A stretch of 64,000 nt of DNA, taken from NCBI RefSeq assembly GCF_013927005.1, contig NZ_CP055930.1:558001-622000 (forward strand), read 5' to 3'. This stretch comes from Enterobacter sp. RHBSTW-00175 (GTDB taxonomy: Bacteria; Pseudomonadota; Gammaproteobacteria; Enterobacterales; Enterobacteriaceae). How positions within the stretch are numbered: the first letter of the stretch is position 1; each line of letters begins with the position of its first letter. The notes beneath the pieces are model-generated. The model searched no databases, had not been told where the DNA came from, and was given only the letters and a program-made list of their open reading frames with translations. This document shows, in pieces, positions 54,220-62,212 of this stretch. A program made the position numbers and the translations under genes.

Positions 54220-56124
54220 TTATGCGTGTCCGCGCTCGCGCCACCAGGCGATAAGCTGCAGGTAGTTGTCCCGAATGCGCGCCACAAGCTGCGCATCGTC
54301 AATATCGTGTTTCAGCCATGCGCGCGAGGCATCGCCAAACAGCGTGCGTCCCACGGCGAAGCCTTTGACCAGCGCCTGCCCCGAGGCCGCTTTGAAGTCG
54401 GCGCGCAGCTGTTCTGCCGGGGCGTCCAGACCCAGGATCACCACCCCACGGCAGTGCGGGTCACGACGTTCGATGATTTCGCTCAATGCCGTCCAGCCCT
54501 CGGCTGAGAGCGGCGGCAGTTTCCACCAGTCGGGGTAAATGCCCAGGTTGTAGAAACGGGAGATAGCACGCAGGTAAAGTTCGTCACTGCGCGGCATGGT
54601 CGCGGGCAATATCACCTCCAGCAGCAGCTCATGCCCGGACTGACAGCAGGCGTGGTACACCTCGGCGATTTTCTGCTCCTGCTCCAGGCGCAGGCCGTGG
54701 GCGTCTTCCGGGTGGAAGAAGACCAGGCACTTCACCACGTGTTCCTGCGGCCAGCTGATAAGCTGAGTACCGATGTTGCCGTGCTCCATCTCCAGCGGCC
54801 GGGAGCCCGGCAGCTCTATAGGGCGGCCAATCCACCACCCTTCGCCGGTTATCGCGTTCAGCGCGTCCTGACCAAAGGTGCCGTCGCACAGCAGACCAGC
54901 TTTGCCCTCCAGCCCGGCGCGGCTCGCCGCCTCACGGCTGGCTTGCAGGATCAGCTGTTTCAGCGCCGAAATGCGCTTGAGCGACGCGCCACACTGCATT
55001 GCCATATCTTCCAGCTGGCTGCGGTGGTCGAAGGCCATCACGCACAACTCCGGCCATTCGCGGCGGCGGGTCGTGACGCGATGGAGATGGTTAAGACGCG
55101 GGTCAAGATCCGGGCGCGGAACGAGGGCGGCGCGGGAAAGATAATCATCCAGTTCAATTTTGCTCGGCATCGCCGGGGCGCAACCGTGGCGCGAGACCAC
55201 CAGCGCGCCGCAGGCGTTGGCATAGCGACACGCCTGCTCCCAGCCCTCGTCGTTCAGGTAGCCGCGCAGCAGACCGGACATAAACGCATCCCCCGCGCCG
55301 AGAACGTTCAGCACCTCCACGCGCACGCCGGTCACCGTCAGGCCGTCGTCCAGTCGGGGCGGAATGGCGTCGGTATAGACCGAACAGCCAAGCGCACCAC
55401 GTTTGCAGACCAGCGTGGCCTGACTCACACCACGCACCTGCCCCAGCGCCTGTAGGGTATCCGTGCTGCCGCCCGCAATGTGGAACTCCTCTTCGGTGCC
55501 GACGATGACGTCGAAGAGGTGCAGCACCTCCTGCAATTCGCAGGTGACCTTATCGGCGGCGATAAAGCGCGTTTCGCCATCGCCTAAGGCGGTCAGCCCC
55601 CACAGCACCGGACGGTAGTCGATGTCCAGCACCGTGCGAACGCCGTGACGGCGGGCATAGCCCAGCGCCGTTAGCACCGCCTCGCGGGTCTGTGGGTGAG
55701 AAAGGTGAGTCCCGGTGATGGCAAGACAACGTGCGGAGGCAATGTAGCTTTCATCCACATCGCTGGCGGTAATCGCCATATCCGCGCAGTTATCGCGATA
55801 AAAAATCAGAGGAAAAGTGTCCCGGTCTTTAATGCCGAGTAACACCAGCGCCGTAAGGCGGTCTTTATCGGTAATCAGATGGCTGGTATCGCAGCCCACC
55901 TGGTTGAGCTCTTCGCGCAGGAAGCGGCCCATATGTTCATCGCCCACGCGCGCCAGCATCGACGAACGTAAACCCTGACGCGCGGTGCCGTACGCCACGT
56001 TGCCGGACGACCCGCCGAGATATTTGGCGAAGCTTGACACATCCTCCAGGCGGGCACCAATCTGCTGACTGTAGAGGTCTACCGCCACGCGGCCCATGCA
56101 TATCACATCAAACTGCTTTTCCAC
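54220..56124 (-). CDS. iolC: IolC, 5-dehydro-2-deoxygluconokinase fused to DUF2090
   Basis: Two-domain protein of 634 residues. Residues 1-325 are a PfkB/ribokinase-type kinase with GGSSGNVAYGTARQG near the start and the catalytic NVLGAGDAFMSG. It phosphorylates 2-deoxy-5-keto-D-gluconate. From about 335 to the end is DUF2090, a TIM-barrel domain (VMAFDHRSQL, CDGTFGQDAL, VKCLVFFHPED). Family knowledge suggests this part is the aldolase that splits the product to malonate semialdehyde and DHAP, replacing Bacillus IolJ. No separate aldolase gene is in this window. It lies 12 bases after the upstream oxidoreductase gene. Confidence 0.93.
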   Translation of the reverse strand: MEKQFDVICMGRVAVDLYSQQIGARLEDVSSFAKYLGGSSGNVAYGTARQGLRSSMLARVGDEHMGRFLREELNQVGCDTSHLITDKDRLTALVLLGIKDRDTFPLIFYRDNCADMAITASDVDESYIASARCLAITGTHLSHPQTREAVLTALGYARRHGVRTVLDIDYRPVLWGLTALGDGETRFIAADKVTCELQEVLHLFDVIVGTEEEFHIAGGSTDTLQALGQVRGVSQATLVCKRGALGCSVYTDAIPPRLDDGLTVTGVRVEVLNVLGAGDAFMSGLLRGYLNDEGWEQACRYANACGALVVSRHGCAPAMPSKIELDDYLSRAALVPRPDLDPRLNHLHRVTTRRREWPELCVMAFDHRSQLEDMAMQCGASLKRISALKQLILQASREAASRAGLEGKAGLLCDGTFGQDALNAITGEGWWIGRPIELPGSRPLEMEHGNIGTQLISWPQEHVVKCLVFFHPEDAHGLRLEQEQKIAEVYHACCQSGHELLLEVILPATMPRSDELYLRAISRFYNLGIYPDWWKLPPLSAEGWTALSEIIERRDPHCRGVVILGLDAPAEQLRADFKAASGQALVKGFAVGRTLFGDASRAWLKHDIDDAQLVARIRDNYLQLIAWWRERGHA

Positions 56125-56136
56125 GTTGATACCTCA

Positions 56137-57270
56137 TCAGACAATGTCGTTCACGTTCAGCCAGCGGCCCTGTAGATGCGAGAGTGCAATCGCGTCCAGC
56201 ACGCGAGACACTTTCCAGCCCTCTTCGAAGTCCGGCCACATCGGCGCGTCGGCGGCAATCCCGTCTACCAGGTCGCGCACCTCCACCGTTTTTTGATCGT
56301 TAAAGCCAATACCGTGGCCCGCGCCCATGCAGAACGCGGCGTAGTCCGGGTGTGACGGGCCGACGAGCAGCGTGCGGAACCCCTGGCGGTTCACCGGATC
56401 GTCATGCAGATAGAGCTTCAGCTCAGCCATGCGCTCCTGGGTGAAACTGATAGCGCCTTTGGTCCCGGTGATGATGTACGACAGCCCCATCTTGCGGCCG
56501 CAGGCAACGCGTGAGGTTTCAATGACGCCCTGCGCCCCACCGGCAAAACGCACCATCGCGTGGGCCTGATCCTCGTTTTCGACGGCAATCATCTCCGACG
56601 ATCCGGCCTTTGCAGGGCGTTCCGGGACCACGATCTTCAGGTCGCCGCAGACCTGCTCAATCTCCCCCACCAGGTACTGCGCCATATTGACGATATGCGC
56701 CGCCAGATCGCCCAGTGCCCCTAGTCCGGCGGTCTCTTTAAAGCAGTGCCAGTGGATCGGAGAAAGCGGGTCGGCCATATAATCTTCGTTGTGGGTGCCG
56801 TAGAAATGGATCACCTCGCCAATCTCGCCGCGCGCAATAATCTCTTTCGCCAGCTGCGCCGTCGGATTTTTCATGTAGTTGAACCCCACCAGCGTTTTCA
56901 CCCCTGCCCGCTTCGCGGCGTCGACCATCTCGCGCGCGTCGTGGGCATTCAGCGCCAGCGGTTTCTCCGAGTAGACGTGCTTGCCGTGACGGATTGCCTC
57001 CAGCGCCATCTCTTTATGCAGATGGTTAGGCGAACAAATATCCACCACGTCAATGGCCGGGTCGGCCACCAGCGCCCGCCAGTCCCCGGTTGAACGGTTG
57101 AAGCCAAACGCCTGCGCCCGCTCTGCCGCCAGCGTCGGGTTCACTTCGGCCACCATCTCGCGCACCAGCTTGCCGCGCAGGTTGAATACCGTCGGGGCCT
57201 GGGCATAGGCGATGGCATGTGCCTTGCCGATATACCCGGTGCCAATCAATCCAATACGAACCTCTTTCAT
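56137..57270 (-). CDS. Gfo/Idh/MocA-family dehydrogenase in iol cluster
   Basis: NAD(P)-dependent sugar/inositol dehydrogenase of 377 residues. The Rossmann loop is GLIGTGYIGKAHA and the catalytic Lys is in YSEKPLALN; a second domain has LGDLAAHIVNMAQYL. It is distinct from IolG in the same operon and may oxidise scyllo-inositol, another inositol isomer or an inositol-derived sugar, like Bacillus IolW/IolX. Two neighbouring ATGs are candidates; the second is better spaced from GAGG. It follows the permease gene by a few bases. Confidence 0.9.
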   Translation of the reverse strand: MKEVRIGLIGTGYIGKAHAIAYAQAPTVFNLRGKLVREMVAEVNPTLAAERAQAFGFNRSTGDWRALVADPAIDVVDICSPNHLHKEMALEAIRHGKHVYSEKPLALNAHDAREMVDAAKRAGVKTLVGFNYMKNPTAQLAKEIIARGEIGEVIHFYGTHNEDYMADPLSPIHWHCFKETAGLGALGDLAAHIVNMAQYLVGEIEQVCGDLKIVVPERPAKAGSSEMIAVENEDQAHAMVRFAGGAQGVIETSRVACGRKMGLSYIITGTKGAISFTQERMAELKLYLHDDPVNRQGFRTLLVGPSHPDYAAFCMGAGHGIGFNDQKTVEVRDLVDGIAADAPMWPDFEEGWKVSRVLDAIALSHLQGRWLNVNDIV

Positions 57271-57278
57271 CATGATCC

Positions 57279-58307
57279 TCACAGTGCGCCGCGACGGCTT
57301 TTGGCGTAGGTATCAAACGCCACCGCCAGAACGATAATTAATCCGGTGATAATTTGCTGGTAGTAGGCCGAGACGTTCATCAGCACCAGGCCGTTAATCA
57401 GAATACCCATGATGATGGAGCCGATAATGGTGCCGCCAATGCGCCCGTAACCGCCCATCAACGAGGTGCCGCCAATCACCACCGAAGCGATGACGCGCAG
57501 CTCAAAGGAGATCCCGGCGACTGCCTCGGCGCTCCCCAGACGCGCGCTCAGAATGAAGCCCGCCAGCCCCGCCAGACAGCCAATCAACACATACACGCTG
57601 ACCAGCACGCGCTTCACGTTCACCCCCGCCAGGCGCGCCGCCTCCGGGTTACCGCCAATGGCGTAGACGAAGCGGCCCCAGCGGGTTTTGTGCAGCGCCA
57701 GATAGCCGCCGACAGCAACGATGGCGAAGATCCAGATAGGAATGGAGACGCCGAGCAGCTCCCCGCGTCCCCACCAGCGGTAGCCAGGATCAAAACCAGC
57801 AATCGGCGCGCCGTCGTTAATCACCAGCGTGAGGCCGCGCCAGATGGTCATCCCGCCAAGGGTAACGATGAACGGCGGCAGGCGCAGGCGAGTCACGCCC
57901 AGACCGTGCAGGAAGCCAATCGCCGTGCCCATTGCCAGACAAATCCCCAACCCAATCAGCCAGCTCATGCCGCCCCAGGCGTTCGGGTCGACGGTGGTGA
58001 AGTTGTCGCCCTTAATCACGTACGCCGCGGTCATGGCGCACACCGCCAGAATGGATCCCACGGAAAGGTCGATCCCGGCAGTCAGGATGACGAAGGTCAT
58101 CCCCACGGCCATGATTCCGTAGATAGAGACTTCGGTCAGGATGTTGAAAATATTGCGTTCAGAGAAAAAATTACTGTTCTGCGACTGGAAGAAAATCAGC
58201 AGCAGGATCATGAAAATCAGCACCCCGAAGCGCTCGAAGAAGGCGATGGGATCGATGCGTCCGGCGCGTTTGACCGGGGCCTGTGTTTTAGAAATCATCT
58301 GCGTCAT
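57279..58307 (-). CDS. Inositol-type ABC transporter permease
   Basis: RbsC-like membrane subunit of a carbohydrate ABC importer, 342 residues with about ten helices (for example SIYGIMAVGMTFVILTAGID and the family's LSVGSILAVCAMTAAYVI). It sits between the ATPase and dehydrogenase genes. Myo-inositol as substrate is inferred from the operon. Confidence 0.92.
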   Translation of the reverse strand: MTQMISKTQAPVKRAGRIDPIAFFERFGVLIFMILLLIFFQSQNSNFFSERNIFNILTEVSIYGIMAVGMTFVILTAGIDLSVGSILAVCAMTAAYVIKGDNFTTVDPNAWGGMSWLIGLGICLAMGTAIGFLHGLGVTRLRLPPFIVTLGGMTIWRGLTLVINDGAPIAGFDPGYRWWGRGELLGVSIPIWIFAIVAVGGYLALHKTRWGRFVYAIGGNPEAARLAGVNVKRVLVSVYVLIGCLAGLAGFILSARLGSAEAVAGISFELRVIASVVIGGTSLMGGYGRIGGTIIGSIIMGILINGLVLMNVSAYYQQIITGLIIVLAVAFDTYAKSRRGAL

Positions 58308-58318
58308 GAGAAACTCCG

Positions 58319-59866
58319 TTATGCCGCGTTCAGGGCGTTGTGGTTGATGGCCATCATCGTCATCAGCCGTTCTTCGTTAGCGTCGTCACCGTGGATCTCG
58401 CCGGTCACCCGGCCTTCACTGAGCGTGATGATCCGGTCAGACACCGCCATCACTTCAGGCAGATCGGAGGAGATCACGATCACCGCCACGCCCTTTTTCG
58501 CCATATCAAACAGCACCTGGTGCACTTCTGATTTGGTCCCCACGTCGATGCCGCGCGTCGGTTCATCGACGATCAGCACCCGCGGGTTGAGCGCCATGCA
58601 GCGCGCGAGGATCACTTTTTGCTGGTTGCCGCCGGAGAGCTTGCGCACTTCCTGCTCGCTGTTGACCATTTTTATCTGCAGCGCTTTGCGGTAGGACTCA
58701 ATCAGGTCGTCCTCTTTGCGGGTGTTCACGAACCAGCGCCACTGCAGAAGCGAGGAGAGGCAGGAGAGCGACAGATTGTCGCGAATCGACAGCCCCAGCA
58801 CCGCCCCCTCTTTTTTGCGGTCTTCCGGTACCAGCGCCACGCCCTGATCAAGGGCATAAAGCGGGTCGCGCGGCTGGTACGGCACGCCGTCCAGCTCAAA
58901 GCTCCCCGAGGTAAAGGCGTCTGCGCCAAACAGGCAGCGCGCCACTTCGGTGCGCCCTGCGCCCACCAGCCCGGCAATGCCTAAGACTTCCCCGGCGTGA
59001 ACGTGGAAGCTGATGTCGTGCAGGGCAATGCCGTGCGGATCCAGCGGCGGCTTTTCGCGGCTCAGCCCCTTCACTGCCAGGCGGACGGGTTTATCTTCAT
59101 GATGGGTTTCGCTGGCCGGACGGCGATTAAAGGCCACGTCGCGCCCGACCATCAGGCGGATCAGCTGTTCAACGTTGGTCTCTGCCACTGCGCCGGTGCC
59201 GGTGAAACGGCCATCCTGGAAAACGGTGAAGCGATCGCAAAGCTGGAAAACTTCATGCAGACGGTGGGTGACATAAATAATGCTCACACCACGGTTTTTA
59301 AGCTCACGCACCACGCGGTGCAGGCTTTCCACCTCGCTGTCGCTCAGCGCGGCGGAAGGTTCGTCCATAATGATTAACCTGGCGTTCAGGGTCAGCGCCC
59401 GGGCGATCTCCACCATCTGCTGCTGGGCCACGCTCAAACGGGCGACAGGCGTGGTTGGGGCGACGTTCAGCTGCAGGTAATCGAGAATGACCTGCGCCTC
59501 CTGATTAACCGCCTTTTCGTCAACGATCAGGCTACGCCTGCGCGGCTCGCGCCCAAGAAACATGTTTTCTGCAACGGTCATATTGGGCAGCAGGTTAAAT
59601 TCCTGATAGATGGTGATAATGCCCTTGTTCTGCCGCACCACCGGGGAGTCGTCCACCGGCAGCGTTTCACCGTTGAACCAGATATCGCCGCGCGTTTGCG
59701 GCTGCGCGCCCGCGAGCGCTTTCAGCAGCGTGGATTTTCCTGCCCCGTTTTCCCCCAGCAGGGCGTGAATTTCTCCGCTGCCGACGGTCAGTTGAGCGCT
59801 GCTCAGCGCCCAGACGCCGGAAAAGCTTTTGGCCAGGTCGGTCACTTTCAGTAAGGGTTGCGACAT
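58319..59866 (-). CDS. Inositol-type ABC transporter ATPase, two NBDs
   Basis: RbsA-like ATPase of 515 residues with two fused nucleotide-binding domains. The first has Walker A GENGAGKSTLLKAL, signature LSVAQQQ and Walker B LIIMDEPS. The second has a degenerate Walker A (GLVGAGRTEVARCL) with signature LSGGNQQK and Walker B VLIVDEPTRG. This asymmetry is normal for the family. It lies 11 bases upstream of the permease gene. Confidence 0.94.
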   Translation of the reverse strand: MSQPLLKVTDLAKSFSGVWALSSAQLTVGSGEIHALLGENGAGKSTLLKALAGAQPQTRGDIWFNGETLPVDDSPVVRQNKGIITIYQEFNLLPNMTVAENMFLGREPRRRSLIVDEKAVNQEAQVILDYLQLNVAPTTPVARLSVAQQQMVEIARALTLNARLIIMDEPSAALSDSEVESLHRVVRELKNRGVSIIYVTHRLHEVFQLCDRFTVFQDGRFTGTGAVAETNVEQLIRLMVGRDVAFNRRPASETHHEDKPVRLAVKGLSREKPPLDPHGIALHDISFHVHAGEVLGIAGLVGAGRTEVARCLFGADAFTSGSFELDGVPYQPRDPLYALDQGVALVPEDRKKEGAVLGLSIRDNLSLSCLSSLLQWRWFVNTRKEDDLIESYRKALQIKMVNSEQEVRKLSGGNQQKVILARCMALNPRVLIVDEPTRGIDVGTKSEVHQVLFDMAKKGVAVIVISSDLPEVMAVSDRIITLSEGRVTGEIHGDDANEERLMTMMAINHNALNAA

Positions 59867-59920
59867 CAGTCTGCTCCTCCTTTAGAGTGAGCCGCCGCTT
59901 ACGCGGCGGCTGCGGACATA

Positions 59921-60850
59921 TCAATTGCCAGCTTCGCCGATACGCTCAGCCTGTTGCAGGTTCTCTTTGGTGATAAGCGTCGGCGGGTAATCCGCACCAG
60001 TGATGGCTTTCTTCTCACGCACGCTGGCCACCAGCTGGCTCATCGCCGTCTGCACCGCAAAGCCCGGACGCTGATCCGCCGTTACCGCCAGCCAGCCATC
60101 TCGCACGCGGGCCAGCGCCTCAGGAACGGCATCAAAACCAGTGACCAGAATTTCGCCCGGCTTCACGCCCTGGCTTTGCAAGGCTTCAATCGCCCCCAGC
60201 GCCATATCGTCGTTGGCAGAGAGGATCACCTGCGGACGTTTCGGCAGTGAAGGCAGAACGCTTTCAACGATGCGCATCCCTTCTGAACGCATCCAGTTAC
60301 CGGTCTGATCGGCGACGATCTTGTACTTATCCCCGCCCGCCTTCAGGCTGTCGCGGATCCCTTTGGTGCGTTCAATATTGGAGGAAGAGCCTGGCTGACC
60401 GGTGAGCAGGATAATGTCCGCGCCGTTGGGGAATTTGGTTTTGACGAAGTCACCAATCGCCTGGCCGCCTTTGTAGTTGTTGGCGCCAAAGTGCGGCACT
60501 TTTTTCTGGCTATCGACGGAGCGGTCAAGGGTGACGACCGGCAGCTTCGCGTCCTGAATTTCATCCACCGCACTGGAGACCGCGTTCACATCGTTCGGGG
60601 AGACGATAAAACCTTGCGCCCCACGAGTGATGGCGTTTTCCAGGTCAGCCACCTGTTTCGGTGAGCTGCCCTGCCCGTCCAGCACCTGAAGCTTCACGCC
60701 CATCTCTTTTGCGGCTTTCACCGCCGTGCGCTGCATGTGAACTTCAAACGGCATGGCCAGGTTTGGCGTACTGAAAACAATTTGCTCGTTTTCGGCGAGA
60801 GCGGCCCCGGACGTCATGGCGATGAGGGCGGCTAAGATCAGTTTTTTCAT
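59921..60850 (-). CDS. Periplasmic sugar-binding protein, inositol-type
   Basis: RbsB-type solute-binding protein of 309 residues with a signal peptide MKKLILAALIAMTSGAALA cut before ENEQIV. Conserved ligand contacts include the LDRSVDS and TGFDAVPEAL segments. The start is the ATG at 60848-60850; the frame runs far upstream inside iolG without meaning. It comes first among the ABC genes, 31 bases after iolG. Confidence 0.93.
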   Translation of the reverse strand: MKKLILAALIAMTSGAALAENEQIVFSTPNLAMPFEVHMQRTAVKAAKEMGVKLQVLDGQGSSPKQVADLENAITRGAQGFIVSPNDVNAVSSAVDEIQDAKLPVVTLDRSVDSQKKVPHFGANNYKGGQAIGDFVKTKFPNGADIILLTGQPGSSSNIERTKGIRDSLKAGGDKYKIVADQTGNWMRSEGMRIVESVLPSLPKRPQVILSANDDMALGAIEALQSQGVKPGEILVTGFDAVPEALARVRDGWLAVTADQRPGFAVQTAMSQLVASVREKKAITGADYPPTLITKENLQQAERIGEAGN

Positions 60851-60881
60851 TATTATGTCTCTCTGTGTAGGGTTGTTGTGT

Positions 60882-61868
60882 TTAGAGGACGATCTCGCGC
60901 TGGCTACGCAGCGATTCCAGCGCTTTATCCGCAAGGTACAGCGCACGTTCACCATCATCGCCGCTGCAATCAGGCACCGCTTCGCCGCGCAGAACCGCAA
61001 CAAAGTGTTCCCATTCCGCGGCGTAAGCGGATTTGTAGCGTTGCAGGAAGAAGTGTTCCGGCAGCGCGCTGGTGCAGCCCTGTTTGCCGAAGTGCTGCAC
61101 CTGGTTTTCAAGAATGTTGCCCGCGCACAGCAGCCCTTCGGAGCCGTGCAGTTCAAGGCGCTGGTCATAGCCATAAGAGGAGCGGCGGCTGTTAACAATG
61201 GTGGCCATCGCGCCGGAAGCATATTTCAGAACGATAAACGCGGTATCGATATCCCCCGCCTCGCCAATCGCCGGATCCACCAGGTTGCTACCCTGGGCAT
61301 ATACCGACACCGGCTCTTCACCCATGATGAAGCGCGCCATATCAAAGTCGTGAATGGTCATATCGCGGAACATACCGCCGGAGACACGCACGTACTCCGC
61401 AGGTGGCGGAGACGGATCGCGTGAGATAATCAGCAGTGATTCCGGTTTACCGATGCGCCCGGCCTGGACATCGGTTTTCACACGGCGGAACTGCGGGTCA
61501 AAGCGACGGTTAAAGCCGATGAACAACGGCACGTCGTACTCTTTGACCACTTTCAGGCAGTCGCGCACGCGGGCGAGGTCAAGGTGTACCGGCTTTTCAC
61601 AGAAAATGGCTTTGCCGTGGCGGGCGGCCATTTCAATCAGGTCAGCGTGAGTATCGGTCGCGGAGGCGATCAGCACGGCGTGAACGTTAGGGTCGGTCAT
61701 CGCTTCGTCAAGGCTCTGCTGGCGGGCCTGATACTGCGTCGCGAGGCGAGTGGCAAATTCCTGATTAGGGTCAACCACGGACCAGAGCGTGGTCGCGCTG
61801 TGGCTGGCGATGTTAGCTGCATGTACCTGGCCAATTCGGCCAGCGCCCAGTAAAGCAATGTTAAACAT
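60882..61868 (-). CDS. iolG: Inositol 2-dehydrogenase IolG
   Basis: Oxidises myo-inositol to scyllo-inosose with NAD, the first catabolic step. The Rossmann loop is LLGAGRIGQVHAANI, the catalytic Lys is in CEKPVHLD, and Asp/His catalytic residues lie in DMTIHDFDMARF. Length is 328. It is the promoter-proximal gene of the leftward operon (iolG, binding protein, ATPase, permease, dehydrogenase, iolC, iolE, iolB). An AT-rich promoter region with an inverted repeat lies just upstream. Confidence 0.94.
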   Translation of the reverse strand: MFNIALLGAGRIGQVHAANIASHSATTLWSVVDPNQEFATRLATQYQARQQSLDEAMTDPNVHAVLIASATDTHADLIEMAARHGKAIFCEKPVHLDLARVRDCLKVVKEYDVPLFIGFNRRFDPQFRRVKTDVQAGRIGKPESLLIISRDPSPPPAEYVRVSGGMFRDMTIHDFDMARFIMGEEPVSVYAQGSNLVDPAIGEAGDIDTAFIVLKYASGAMATIVNSRRSSYGYDQRLELHGSEGLLCAGNILENQVQHFGKQGCTSALPEHFFLQRYKSAYAAEWEHFVAVLRGEAVPDCSGDDGERALYLADKALESLRSQREIVL

Positions 61869-61912
61869 AACGGCTCCCGGTGTTGGTGAATGCTGTGAAC
61901 TAACGACCCTAT

Positions 61913-61929
61913 AAATAAAACATTTATTT
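61913..61929. promoter_or_regulatory. Candidate iolG operator
   Basis: AAATAAA-ACA-TTTATTT is a perfect 7-bp inverted repeat in a strongly AT-rich stretch (61908-61965), 45 bases before iolG. It sits where the promoter should be and is a candidate site for an IolR-type repressor. No regulator gene is in the window. Confidence 0.45.
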
Positions 61930-62036
61930 CATTTTTATAAATAGTGAAAATTATGTTTTTGAGTGCGAGTTAACACTTTTGAGATGAATGAGATAAATTC
62001 TGTTATCAATCTCACAACATAGAGGGGAGGACATCT

Positions 62037-62182
62037 TCCCCTCACCCCGGCCCTCTCCCCAAAGGGGCGAGGGAGAAAAGACAGCCCCAAGCCGTCCCCT
62101 CTCCCCAAGTGGGCCAGGGAGAAAAGGCCGCACCGAACCATCCCCTCTCCCCTTTGGGGAGAGGGTTAGGGTGAGGGGAAAT
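62037..62182. repeat. Triple CTCTCCC/GGGGAGAG palindromic repeat
   Basis: Three copies of a GC-rich palindromic unit (CCCTCTCCCC...GGGG.GAGGGAGAAAAG) with spacers CGCCGTCCC-like (for example CAGCCCCAAGCCGTCC and CGCACCGAACCATCC) lie between iolD and iolG. The outer arms CTCACCCCGGCCCTCTCCCC and GAGAGGGTTAGGGTGAGG make one large inverted repeat. This type is common in Enterobacter and Klebsiella intergenic DNA and probably ends iolD transcription. Confidence 0.8.
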
Positions 62183-62212
62183 GAAATGAAAATTTCGTTA
62201 AGGAGGGAAAAA

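Larger units (their letters stand above)
61869..62212. other. Interval between iolD and iolG
   Basis: This 344-base stretch contains the AT-rich iolG promoter region (61908-61975) and the GC-rich palindromic repeat (62037-62182). No further gene was seen. Because the repeat could stop transcription from iolD, iolG and the genes after it probably have their own promoter here. Confidence 0.6.

Noticed and set aside
57354..58694. A 446-codon plus-strand frame antisense to the ABC permease and ATPase genes
   Set aside because: It is His/Arg/Gln-rich with no domain, and lies opposite two clear genes. It is a by-product of their GC-rich third positions.
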